A DNA stretch of 64,000 nucleotides from assembly GCF_026262505.1 (NCBI RefSeq), contig NC_067207.1, forward strand, positions 20,428,082 to 20,492,081, given 5' to 3'. The stretch comes from Trichomonas vaginalis G3 (Eukaryota; Parabasalia; Trichomonadida; Trichomonadidae). The translations under genes were made by a program, and so were the position numbers. Shown here piece after piece: positions 1 through 7,565 of this stretch. Every line of letters starts with the position of its first letter. The stretch's first letter is position 1. The notes under the pieces are model-generated. The model did no database searches and was not told the DNA's origin. It saw only the letters and a program-made list of their open reading frames with translations.

Positions 1-779
1 AAGTCAGTATACTTATGAATATCCAAGGCACTGGGTAGAGTATGTAGGAGGTGAGAAAGCTATTGAAATCAGACAGGTTCGAAGTATTCCAGCAGGAAGA
101 ACAATATTATTGAAGAACTTTAATGTTTTGAGGTATAATGATGAAACAAAGAAGCAAGATAGTTTTCCTGTTGCTGTGTATGTGAACCTAGACACAGGAG
201 ATGACATGAAAGTTTTTAACACAAAGCTTCAAACGGTAGTGAGAGAACAACTGACTGCGGAAGGACATCCATTACCTTCAGAAGTTAGCATAGCATATAA
301 TTTTGAAACAAACTCAATAGATTTTAAAGTCATCTCTGCAAATAAGTCAGGTTTTACATTTAAGAAGCAGATGTATATTCGAATGAAAACTTCAAAGCTA
401 TTGCATGGTTAGATAATGACGATTGCTTTAAGAAAATATTTAAATTCAGTGACTCAAAGATGTCAATTGATGACCTTCGTGGAATGTTACCATCGACGTT
501 TACAGTAGAAGGTTCAGCAGGATTGCTTACAAGATTGTCAATTGGTGGCATTTGGTCTCGTGAGAACTTGTTATAAAATCCAGTATAAGTGAATTTGCTG
601 AAGAATCTATATTATGTCTTTCAAACTACATGTATTCGCCACCGAAGCATTATAGTATAACAAACTTTGTCAGTAAGTTTAACATAAGACTTGTCGAACC
701 TTCTTCAATGAAAGATGTTGTGCTACCCAAAGACGGAAAGGATGGACTCATTATTGAGATGATTTTAATAGCATATTAA
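1..779 (+). pseudogene. Remnant of a Polinton structural-type protein, paralogue of the gene at 5934
   Basis: The coding signal is open at the window's left edge and runs to 779. Two segments align by eye with the 282-residue protein at 5934-6782. One is near the start, with an aromatic 'YEYPRHW' where the other has 'FDYPLRW'. The other is near the end, with 'ILCLSNYMY' against 'FLCLANDFY', then a hydrophobic tail. Function is unknown; a virion role is inferred from the company of capsid and fibre genes. It is broken about two or three times and partial at the left. The next gene starts directly after it. Confidence 0.6.
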
Positions 780-965
780 ATGAGCTTGTTCTTGAAGGTC
801 ATTCATGATGAAATAACTGTTGTAGAAGATGTTAGCAATTGTTCAGACATTTTGAAGCGTATAGATGAGATAAGAAAGAAGTTTATGAAGCCGCAACGCG
901 GCGAGGACGAAGTCCATGAGAATGTTTATGTTTCATTGACTTTCTCCAGTAACGAACTTTTATGA
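780..965 (+). CDS. Small unknown Polinton protein, 61 aa
   Basis: The ATG at 780 follows directly on the end of the preceding gene. The product has 61 residues, with a hydrophobic start (MSLFLKVIHDEI), a charged middle segment likely to be helical, and no motif I recognise. Its place in a tight same-strand run (780, 1003, 1092) suggests one transcription block. Codon choice matches its neighbours. Function unknown. Confidence 0.5.
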   Translation: MSLFLKVIHDEITVVEDVSNCSDILKRIDEIRKKFMKPQRGEDEVHENVYVSLTFSSNELL

Positions 966-1002
966 GATAATATTGAAGAGAGATGATTTTAATATGGGGT
1001 AA

Positions 1003-1095
1003 ATGGTAGCTTGGGCAGCTTTAGGCGCAATGGGAACAAAAGCATTAGCATTTGGAGCAAAAGCACTTGGAGCTTATGACGCAGTAAATAAATGA
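1003..1095 (+). CDS. Tiny Ala/Gly-rich hydrophobic peptide, 30 aa
   Basis: This is a 30-residue reading frame made mostly of Ala, Gly and Leu (MVAWAALGAMG at the start), so it could span or lie on a membrane. Its stop overlaps the start of the next gene in an ATGA arrangement at 1092-1095, which argues that it is a real translated frame rather than chance. Other small hydrophobic or amphipathic peptides in these elements (6787, 49034) have similar composition. Function unknown; a membrane-active virion peptide is only inference. Confidence 0.4.
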   Translation: MVAWAALGAMGTKALAFGAKALGAYDAVNK

Positions 1096-1481
1096 GTGGA
1101 GGAAGGGTTTCGAAGACATTAGATGCAAATAAAGGGAAGATTGGAGGCTGGGTTGCAAAGAAGTTAAGATTAAATAAAATAGGGCTCATAAATAAAGCAT
1201 CCAATTTGGTTGCGACTGAGTCAGAAAATGCTTTAGGAAAGGACGATGAGTTTGCAAAACACGCAAAAGACTTTAATGACCAGATGAAAGGTGAAACAAT
1301 GCATTTAAATAGAGTCGATGGAACTAAAGAAAATGTTTCTTCTCCACCAGTAGTTCTTCCGTATGGTCCCTATGGAATGTATGGAAACCCTTACGAAAGA
1401 CCATTTGACCCATTGACTGGTGGAAGTAACTGGTATCATTACGGACGAAGAGAAAGACAGTCAAGTTGGAGACAGACGTAA
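1092..1481 (+). CDS. Small basic unknown Polinton protein, 129 aa
   Basis: The N-terminal third is Lys/Gly-rich and probably amphipathic (GKIGGWVAKKLRLNKIG). The C-terminal third is rich in Pro, Tyr and Gly (LPYGPYGMYGNPYERP) and likely disordered. The ATG shares bases with the stop of the 30-residue frame before it. The pattern of basic head and Pro/Tyr tail recalls small internal virion proteins, but no family was recognised. A 190-bp stretch without a gene follows, up to the convergent gene ending at 1673. Confidence 0.55.
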   Translation: MSGGRVSKTLDANKGKIGGWVAKKLRLNKIGLINKASNLVATESENALGKDDEFAKHAKDFNDQMKGETMHLNRVDGTKENVSSPPVVLPYGPYGMYGNPYERPFDPLTGGSNWYHYGRRERQSSWRQT

Positions 1482-1672
1482 AGAAAGCAACTAAAAAGAA
1501 ACCAAGGAAGAGAGTTATAAAGTAATGAATTCAACGGGTGAAAAAAGAGGTGAAAAAAGAGGTGAGATTTCACCACTTCACCTAAATTTATTTTTGCGCT
1601 ATGTTTTCATACGTGTGAGGGTGGTGATATCATTAATTTTTAAATAAATGACAGAACAAAAATATAACATTT

Positions 1673-2107
1673 CTACTCAGCAGGAATGAGACCCTTACTG
1701 ACTATGTATTCGTTTAATGCTTGATGAAAACAATGGTACATATTATCGTATGGGTATACACAACGTCTGTTTCCATCGTCGTCGTATATGTAGAGCTCAA
1801 ATCCAGTCCAACCTTCTTTTGTACAATATGTAGCTTTATTTAAGTATGCATTTATGTAGATAAGGCAATTTTCTTCATCGCTCCAGAAATAATTTTTGTT
1901 CTTTGTTGAAATAGTTTTCGTTCCTCTGCGACCATAAGGAATGTATGCAATGAACTTTGCGTCATAAGGGATTGTAATATATTCAGGGTTTCTTTCATCG
2001 TCAATGGGTCTGTCTTTGTTAAAATGCATGTTTCTCAGTTTTACTTGAGTTTTGAATAGTTCACGGAAACGTTCTGGGAAAGAGTCATAGTAAATATAGT
2101 CGGACAT
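1673..2107 (-). CDS. Unknown Polinton protein, 144 aa
   Basis: A single open frame on the minus strand starting MSDYIYYDSFPERF. It is unusually rich in Tyr and Asp, with alternating aromatic and polar residues that suggest beta structure, for example 'FELYIYDDDGN'. No catalytic motif was seen and no counterpart was found in elements 2 or 3. It lies just left of the point (about 2345) where similarity between elements 1 and 2 begins, so it belongs to the part unique to element 1. Confidence 0.5.
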   Translation of the reverse strand: MSDYIYYDSFPERFRELFKTQVKLRNMHFNKDRPIDDERNPEYITIPYDAKFIAYIPYGRRGTKTISTKNKNYFWSDEENCLIYINAYLNKATYCTKEGWTGFELYIYDDDGNRRCVYPYDNMYHCFHQALNEYIVSKGLIPAE

Positions 2108-2357
2108 GTCTTTACAATGAAATAAAAAATTTAAAAAAATAAAAATAAGGTTATTTTTTATTTAGTGAGGACGGTAGTGAATTCGTTAGTGAAGTCATTA
2201 GTGAAATCATTTATGTGTCAGACGGTTTTGTAAATATTTAAGGTTAAGTTGGTTTTATGGTTGTGTTGTAAAATATACGTTACCGGTTTCGTAAAGTGTC
2301 AAAACCGCTAAGTGGTGTACGGAGGCGCGCAGTGCCACAGTACACGACTTAGGGATA

Positions 2358-2939
2358 CTAACTGTAACCACCCGCTGCCAAAAGTCTTTGACGCCAACCC
2401 ATACCAGCTAATGAAGGTTGGCTTGGTTTAGTTTGGAAACTAACCTTTGGTTTTGGTTTTTCTTCAGTTTGTGGCTTCCCTTCTTCTATTGGTTTTTCGT
2501 CACTTTTCGGTTCCTCTGACTTTACTTCACTTGCAGGAACAGTTGTGTCGTCAACATCTTCATAAATATCATATGCCATTTGTTTTTGTTTTCCTTTCAA
2601 CTTTTTGTGTTTGTTGTAAAGTTTAGAATATTTCGACTCTAAGTCAATGAGATGTTCTATAATGAACTGTTGGTCAGTGAAGTAAACTTTTCCATCTGTT
2701 GTCTCGAAAGCTCCTTCAGACTTCAATATTTTATTTGTGAGAGTCTGTTTCTTTTTTGAGATACTAGCCGTTCCATTTCTATGAAAAGTGACTTTGTAGT
2801 TAGGGTTTGTATTTCCAGACCTGGCACTTTCTATTATTGAATTTTTCTCTTCATCTGTAAGTTCTTTGACAGGTTTTGACAATGGTTCTGAACTTTTTGT
2901 TTGTGGTGTCAAATCTACCGTTTCAACTTCTTCGGTCAT
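2358..2939 (-). CDS. Conserved Polinton protein of unknown role, 193 aa
   Basis: The N-terminal 50 residues are acidic and Ser/Thr-rich. A central region (about 60-115) contains a helical 'EHLIDLESKYSKLYNKHKKL' stretch likely to form a coiled coil. The next 50 residues are Lys/Glu/Pro-rich and disordered. The last residues (GMGWRQRLLAAGGYS) form a compact conserved tail. A near-identical copy lies at 41453-42032. The start is preceded by the leader TTTTTTACTGAGATGAA, identical to the one before the next gene upstream (2959-3111), which suggests a shared promoter or leader. Function unknown. Confidence 0.6.
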   Translation of the reverse strand: MTEEVETVDLTPQTKSSEPLSKPVKELTDEEKNSIIESARSGNTNPNYKVTFHRNGTASISKKKQTLTNKILKSEGAFETTDGKVYFTDQQFIIEHLIDLESKYSKLYNKHKKLKGKQKQMAYDIYEDVDDTTVPASEVKSEEPKSDEKPIEEGKPQTEEKPKPKVSFQTKPSQPSLAGMGWRQRLLAAGGYS

Positions 2940-2958
2940 TTCATCTCAGTAAAAAATT

Positions 2959-3111
2959 TTAGTTTGGTTTGTTTTCAACTGGTTGTTGTTGTTTTTTAAG
3001 TCGGTCTAAAACTTCCTGAGGTATAGGAAGAACTTGACAAACACGTTGTGTAACTGCTGGAAGTCGACAAATCCATCTTGAACCCATTTGTCTCAATGCT
3101 GTATTGTTCAT
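2959..3111 (-). CDS. Small basic Polinton peptide, 50 aa
   Basis: This 50-residue frame begins MNNTALRQMGSRWICRL and ends in a Gln/Pro/Asn-rich tail. It sits between the 193- and 133-residue genes in the same orientation with gaps of about 20 bp. The leader TTTTTTACTGAGATGAA just before its ATG is the same as that of the 193-residue gene, which supports real expression. A matching region is present in element 2 at 42052-42205. No family recognised. Confidence 0.5.
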   Translation of the reverse strand: MNNTALRQMGSRWICRLPAVTQRVCQVLPIPQEVLDRLKKQQQPVENKPN

Positions 3112-3130
3112 TTCATCTCAGTAAAAAACT

Positions 3131-3532
3131 TTACATTCCCCACGTTTGAGGTGGTTGCGGTTGGTTATTGTTTACCCACTGTTGTGCATGGTTATATCCT
3201 CTGTTAAAGAATCTTTCACCTTGGTCCATATAGTGTCCTGCTTGGTTATAGTAGTCATTTGCTTTGTTATAATAGTTTCCTGCTTGTCTTCCTACATTGT
3301 CCATCCATCCTTGAACTTTTCCTCTTGTTTCAGGATTTGGAATAAGATTTGCTGCATCTCGTGCTACATCCCAACCTTTCTGTACAGTTTGTATAATAGG
3401 TTGTGCTTTCTCTTTAAGTATACCTAATGTACTCAAAATCTTCCTTCCAACTCCAAATACACCTCTGGCTATTGTTCCCACTGCGGGCAAAAATCTGGAT
3501 GCAACTCCTGCTAATGCGCCAAATAAACCCAT
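3131..3532 (-). CDS. Amphipathic N-terminus, Tyr/Asn/Gln-rich tail: probable small virion protein, 133 aa
   Basis: The first 40 residues are hydrophobic with Gly and evenly spaced basic residues (MGLFGALAGVASRFLP), consistent with an amphipathic helix. The second half has aromatic, Asn/Gln-rich repeats (NYYNKANDYYNQAGHY). This layout resembles the membrane-active internal proteins of adeno-like viruses, but that is analogy, not a family match. It diverges from the integrase gene with only 17 bp between the two ATGs. The copy in element 2 is at 42225-42627. Confidence 0.6.
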   Translation of the reverse strand: MGLFGALAGVASRFLPAVGTIARGVFGVGRKILSTLGILKEKAQPIIQTVQKGWDVARDAANLIPNPETRGKVQGWMDNVGRQAGNYYNKANDYYNQAGHYMDQGERFFNRGYNHAQQWVNNNQPQPPQTWGM

Positions 3533-3549
3533 TTCTTATAGGATAAAAA

Positions 3550-4509
3550 ATGACGAATCCAAACAAGGACCCCTATGTTTCTAAAGCGACAAAAAAAGCA
3601 CTCATGGTAAAAATCTTTAGTTCAACACCAAATGCTTGGTTTATGGATATCTTGGAAAACATTCCGAGAGTTAGAACAGATGGACCACCATACTGGCTAA
3701 TATTTGTCGGTCAAAACACAAGATACTGTGAAGCCATACCATTATGGTCCAAAAATATTTTAGATGTGAAAACTGCTTTGACAATATTCGTTGACAAATA
3801 CCATCCAACAAAACTGACATCTGACTGTGAAAGTTCTTTCAAATCAGATGATGTAAAAAACTATCTGCGTTCAAAAAATGTAAACCAATATTTCATTGTC
3901 GACCAAAACCATTCTGCTCTTGGTGTCATTGACGGATGTATAAAAATGTTAAGAGACTTAAACCAACCACAAGGTGGTGAAGCAAATGAAATGTCATATG
4001 ACGACAAATATAGACACTTCTCCATGGCAAAGATGAGACAAGTTTTAAATATTTACAATAGCCGTAAACAAAAAGGTTTGGGAAACCACTCCCCCGAAGA
4101 AATGAAAAACAACCCTGACTTAGAGAAAGACTATATATTTAATAATTTAGTCAAAAGAGACAAACAAGAAAGAATGCCGGGCTTCAAACTTCAGAAAGGT
4201 GACAAAGTAAAAATAGAAATACCTAAACGCGACCCATATGAAAATACTATTGACTATGACAACAATGGGAACCCGACAGGTACTCACATTCGTGTTCGTA
4301 AAAATAGAAGAAAGTATACAAGAGAATATTATGAAGTTTTAGGCAAACATGGCAAAATGTACACACTGCAAGCAGAAGATAAAACTACTATTGTCAGACC
4401 TCGTTTCAAACTTGTCAAAGTTCAAGGTGGTATACTTTCAAAGACAGTTCCTAACAAATATAAGACAACTCCTGACCAATATGCTAAAGAAGTTGAAAAT
4501 GACGACTAA
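3550..4509 (+). CDS. Polinton integrase (retroviral-type rve fold)
   Basis: A DDE-type integrase of 319 residues, the enzyme that inserts the element's DNA. Acidic residues D33 (in WFMDIL), D92 (in LTSDCES) and D128 (in GVIDGC) have the spacing of the retroviral D-D(35)-E core. The third acid is Asp here and also appears to be Asp in element 3, so this reads as a trait of these elements. A C-terminal basic segment around 'FKLQKGDKVKIEIPK' and 'RVRKNRRKYTREYYEV' resembles the SH3/chromo-like DNA-binding tail. It is short for a Polinton integrase, with little sequence before the core. It ends four bases into the convergent fibre gene. The frame looks whole; the copy in element 2 is at 42645. 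Confidence 0.88.
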   Translation: MTNPNKDPYVSKATKKALMVKIFSSTPNAWFMDILENIPRVRTDGPPYWLIFVGQNTRYCEAIPLWSKNILDVKTALTIFVDKYHPTKLTSDCESSFKSDDVKNYLRSKNVNQYFIVDQNHSALGVIDGCIKMLRDLNQPQGGEANEMSYDDKYRHFSMAKMRQVLNIYNSRKQKGLGNHSPEEMKNNPDLEKDYIFNNLVKRDKQERMPGFKLQKGDKVKIEIPKRDPYENTIDYDNNGNPTGTHIRVRKNRRKYTREYYEVLGKHGKMYTLQAEDKTTIVRPRFKLVKVQGGILSKTVPNKYKTTPDQYAKEVENDD

Positions 4510-5915
4510 GCAATTCTATACCATGCGTAAACTGTCATGTAAGGTGGCATGTATTCTTTACTTTGTCCCGTTGTTTGCGTATATCCCGAAACGCGATGTG
4601 TATGGTTTCCATCTCCCTGAGTGTCACCCCAGAAACAATTTATAGCAAACTGAACGTCGTCTTTAACATCATATCCTTTACCTTTTTTCATTGCTGACCA
4701 ATCCCAAAATTTATGCTTATGCCAACCTGCTTGAGATGTACTTAAATCTATGTAGTGACTGTGCGCAGGTAAATTTTCACCTGAAATCGTTTTACTTCCT
4801 CCTGTTTCCTTTGAAGAGTTTGCACAATACAAAAACCTGTCAACTATTTGAGTCCAAGTTCCAAAACCCAGAACTGTTTCTGGATTTGTTGAGTTCATTG
4901 ACGTATAAATAGAGCCTATAGGATATAATGTTTGAAGCATTTCTGTCTTTAATGTTTGAAGCTCTGTTTTGTCAGCCTTCTTGTCATATAAATCTTGAGC
5001 AGTGAATTTAGTATTATATTCATCCTTCATGACATAAACATCTTTACATCTAATGTTTCTCATCGTCGTTATGTCGTCATCCGATGTTAAACCTTGTGGA
5101 AAGTTAGGAGGTTTACAATATATTGCATCCCCACCAGTTTCTTCAACCGTTCCTTCAATACTTTCTATAGCAACAGTTGTAAAACTTGTATGTGTATGGT
5201 TCTTGTCTGCTTTCTTCTCTAACTCATCGTTAACATAAGTTTTATCTGCTTTAAGGTCTAAACATCCTGAAACCCATCCTGTATCGGCTTTAGTTTTTAA
5301 AATCTTTGATGTCCGTTCATGGTACCAGTCAACCCTTTCTATAATTTCTTTATCTTTTTCATCCACATATTCCTTATCCGCCTTCTTCACTAACACACTA
5401 GCCATAAGTCCCTTATCTACCTTATTTTCAAGGCTAACGTTTAAGTCTGTTATTTCAGATATAGAATGTGTATGAGTCTTTTTAGAATATTCGTTTTCAG
5501 CTCTTGTCACTTCACTTGACATTTTATTGTCAACATATGTTTTGTCTGCTAGTTCAGGATGAGTATGTTCTTTTGTTGCATAAGCATTGTTAGCTCTTTC
5601 TTCTTCTTTTGCTATTGCATCGTCTACATATTCTTTGTCAGCTTTGTTGTCAACATCTGCTTTCAAAAGAAGTTCATTTATAGGTTTCTCGTTTAAAGTT
5701 CCTTTTGTTGGATTTATACAGACAGTATTGTTCTTCTTGTCTTGAAACAGAAACTCATCTGTCATTGGGTTTAATGTCAGTTTTAAGTTTCCTTCTTTCA
5801 ATGACTCAGATATCTTAGAATAGTTTGAAAAGTTTGTTGTGTTCTTATTTAGAGCTTGCATAATGAGTTGTCGGTTGTGTTGTATTTCTCTCATAGACGC
5901 TGTTTCATTTGACAT
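4506..5915 (-). CDS. Phage-like tail fibre protein with gp10/collar-type C-terminal domain, 469 aa
   Basis: The N-terminal 90 residues are unlike the rest. They are followed by repeated 'KADKxYVD' units spaced by helical linkers (about residues 90-260), typical of trimeric fibre shafts. The C-terminal 130 residues begin 'YPIGSIYTSMNSTNPE' and carry 'GTWTQIVDRFLYC', 'LPAHSHYIDL' and 'GNHTHRVSG', the signature of bacteriophage tail-collar/baseplate gp10 C-terminal domains, whose His-rich motifs bind metal. A role in host-surface recognition is inferred. The shaft is mosaic relative to the fibres at 43600 and 54949. The frame looks whole. It diverges from the 282-residue gene by 18 bp. Confidence 0.85.
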   Translation of the reverse strand: MSNETASMREIQHNRQLIMQALNKNTTNFSNYSKISESLKEGNLKLTLNPMTDEFLFQDKKNNTVCINPTKGTLNEKPINELLLKADVDNKADKEYVDDAIAKEEERANNAYATKEHTHPELADKTYVDNKMSSEVTRAENEYSKKTHTHSISEITDLNVSLENKVDKGLMASVLVKKADKEYVDEKDKEIIERVDWYHERTSKILKTKADTGWVSGCLDLKADKTYVNDELEKKADKNHTHTSFTTVAIESIEGTVEETGGDAIYCKPPNFPQGLTSDDDITTMRNIRCKDVYVMKDEYNTKFTAQDLYDKKADKTELQTLKTEMLQTLYPIGSIYTSMNSTNPETVLGFGTWTQIVDRFLYCANSSKETGGSKTISGENLPAHSHYIDLSTSQAGWHKHKFWDWSAMKKGKGYDVKDDVQFAINCFWGDTQGDGNHTHRVSGYTQTTGQSKEYMPPYMTVYAWYRIA

Positions 5916-5933
5916 TTTTATTCTAGATAAAAT
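5916..5933. promoter_or_regulatory. 18-bp bidirectional start region with TCTAGA palindrome
   Basis: Only 18 bp separate the divergent ATGs of the fibre (minus) and the 282-residue gene (plus). The gap reads TTTATTCTAGATAAAAT, nearly a perfect palindrome centred on CTAG, so each gene sees the same TTTAT-TCTAGA-type sequence just before its ATG. The same arrangement with slight variants lies at 30146-30163 and 45197-45214. A shared initiator for very short 5' leaders is inferred; trichomonads are known for leaders of this length. Confidence 0.5.
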
Positions 5934-6782
5934 ATGCTTCCAATAGAAAAAGAAAATTCAAGAGTTGCTACAACTAAACCATTAGATGAACTTTTTACTA
6001 ATGTCGGTCAAAAGTTTGAGACAGAGACCGTAAAGCATGAAGGCTATCGTTTTGACTACCCATTAAGATGGCTAAGAGACCCATCTGTCACAAAAGCTAT
6101 TGGCTTTCGTAGAATGAAGTTTGTGTCTGTAGAAGATAAAAGTTTTCCATTTATTGTAAGGTTTCATATAGATTATATATCTGAAGGGAAACGAAAAATG
6201 TGGGAAGAAATTGAGCTAATACAAGTTGACCTTTCATCTTCTCTACAGACTGCGTTAAAAAATATAGAAGATAAAATAAATTCATGTTATGCAAAATATG
6301 CTGATGAATATGCAAATACCGAGAGCACACTTTATGTGAGAATTGTATATGACAAACAAAATTCACAAGTGTCATTTCAAATCTACGAAAACAATCCAAA
6401 TAAAGACGAACAAATATATACAGAATTCACTGCAATGTCATGGTATTATTTGCAAAGAATGTTAAATCAGAAAGTCGAACTTCCTTTAGCAAATATTTAC
6501 AGTCGATATGCAAGAGATGAACCATATTTATTTAAAGATGTTTTCGACCCAGCTGCTATTATTGTTCATGCTTCATTTTCTGGCGCCCAAAACTCTTTCT
6601 TATGCTTGGCAAATGACTTTTACGAAAAACCTACAAAGTTATACGAACCACCAAGTGGAAGTATTTCAGACTTTCAAGTATGGTTTACTACAGATGGAAG
6701 AAAAAGAATAATTCCATTATACCATGCGTTTTACTTAGAACTTAGTTTCATATACAACTACTATCGAACGGTAAAAATATAA
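5934..6782 (+). CDS. Conserved 282-aa Polinton protein, probably structural
   Basis: A whole frame starting MLPIEKENSRVATTK. The body alternates hydrophobic and polar residues, suggesting beta sheet ('LYVRIVYDKQNSQVSFQIYE'). The C-terminal half has 'NSFLCLANDFYEKPTKLYE' and a hydrophobic end. A diverged paralogue occupies 1-779 in the same element, and a near-identical copy is at 45215-46064. No catalytic motif was seen. A virion or attachment role is inferred from the position beside the fibre gene; a jelly-roll fold is possible but not shown. Confidence 0.6.
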   Translation: MLPIEKENSRVATTKPLDELFTNVGQKFETETVKHEGYRFDYPLRWLRDPSVTKAIGFRRMKFVSVEDKSFPFIVRFHIDYISEGKRKMWEEIELIQVDLSSSLQTALKNIEDKINSCYAKYADEYANTESTLYVRIVYDKQNSQVSFQIYENNPNKDEQIYTEFTAMSWYYLQRMLNQKVELPLANIYSRYARDEPYLFKDVFDPAAIIVHASFSGAQNSFLCLANDFYEKPTKLYEPPSGSISDFQVWFTTDGRKRIIPLYHAFYLELSFIYNYYRTVKI

Positions 6783-6786
6783 TTTT

Positions 6787-7029
6787 TTAATACGGTTGAG
6801 GTGTTGGATTTGGTTGCCAACTAGACTGTGGTGCAGGTTCAGGCTGTTGTATAACAGGAGCTTGTTCTTCTGGTTCAGGGTCTTTAGGTATAATACCAAC
6901 AAACTGACCTACTCTTTTACCAATATTTTTGACTCCGTTCCAAATTCCTCTTCCTACGGTTTTTATTCCATTCCATATACCTCTTCCAACTCTTCTGAAG
7001 AAGTTTCCAATACTACTGAAGAAACCCAT
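6787..7029 (-). CDS. Basic amphipathic peptide with repeat and Pro-rich tail, 80 aa
   Basis: It starts MGFFSSIGNFFRRVGRGIW. Residues 2-6 fit the N-myristoylation pattern G-x-x-x-S. An 11-residue unit 'VGRGIWNGIKT' is repeated almost exactly, then 'NIGKRVGQFVGII' follows, all compatible with one long amphipathic basic helix. The last 30 residues are Pro/Gln/Glu-rich. The composition resembles small membrane- or DNA-binding virion peptides; the function is inference. It is convergent with the 282-residue gene, which ends 5 bp away. Copy at 46069-46309. Confidence 0.6.
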   Translation of the reverse strand: MGFFSSIGNFFRRVGRGIWNGIKTVGRGIWNGVKNIGKRVGQFVGIIPKDPEPEEQAPVIQQPEPAPQSSWQPNPTPQPY

Positions 7030-7047
7030 TTTACTATATGTAAAAAT

Positions 7048-7410
7048 CTAATGTCCGCCTAGTCTCTTACGTTTCCTGTTGAGTTCCATAGCATTCTTTA
7101 ACTGGAGCTCATACATTCTGTTTCTCCTCTGGTAGAAAACATATTCTGGGTCAACTCCTGTGTTCGCGTCATCTGCATAAAGTTGTTTATATCCCACTTC
7201 AGGGTTTGTATAAAACTCTTTCCATCTCATATTTGCATACCATGGTGGCAAACCTAACGCAGCGTCATTTGACATGGCAGTTTGCATTTGTACATCTGTT
7301 GGCACTTGACCATAGTTTGCCATTGCAGTTTGTATTCTAACTTCATTTGGAATATTCTCTGGGTTTGGTTGTCCAGGTTGCTGTGCATTCGCTAAGTTCT
7401 GTGCGTCCAT
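7048..7410 (-). CDS. Unknown Polinton protein with internal repeat, 120 aa
   Basis: The N-terminal 60 residues are Asn/Gln/Pro-rich and contain a duplicated unit, 'VRIQTAMANYGQVPTD' and 'VQMQTAMSNDAALGL'. The middle is aromatic (PPWYANMRWKEFYTNPEVGY). The C-terminus is strongly basic (NRKRKRLGGH) and could bind nucleic acid. The ATG is preceded by TTTTATCTAATATTAA, a variant of the start-proximal motif seen elsewhere in the element. Function unknown. Copy at 46328-46689. Confidence 0.55.
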   Translation of the reverse strand: MDAQNLANAQQPGQPNPENIPNEVRIQTAMANYGQVPTDVQMQTAMSNDAALGLPPWYANMRWKEFYTNPEVGYKQLYADDANTGVDPEYVFYQRRNRMYELQLKNAMELNRKRKRLGGH

Positions 7411-7433
7411 TTAATATTAGATAAAAATATCTC

Positions 7434-7565
7434 TTACGAGTACATATGCTGAACATTTGCAGGCATTGGTTCATCTTCATATTCTCTGTACTTTTCTGCC
7501 ACGTCAAATAAATAAATGACACAATGGAAAAAACCTAAAACAAGTAGTCCTATTTCAAACCACAT
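7434..7565 (-). CDS. Single-pass membrane peptide, 43 aa
   Basis: A 43-residue frame starting MWFEIGLLVLGFFHCVIYLF, a clear transmembrane segment, followed by a charged tail (DVAEKYREYEDEP). The start overlaps the end of the methyltransferase region. The frame is preserved in element 2 at 46713-46844 with the same length, while longer neighbours there are broken, which supports a real gene. A role in the virion membrane or in exit from the cell is possible but not shown. Confidence 0.55.
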   Translation of the reverse strand: MWFEIGLLVLGFFHCVIYLFDVAEKYREYEDEPMPANVQHMYS

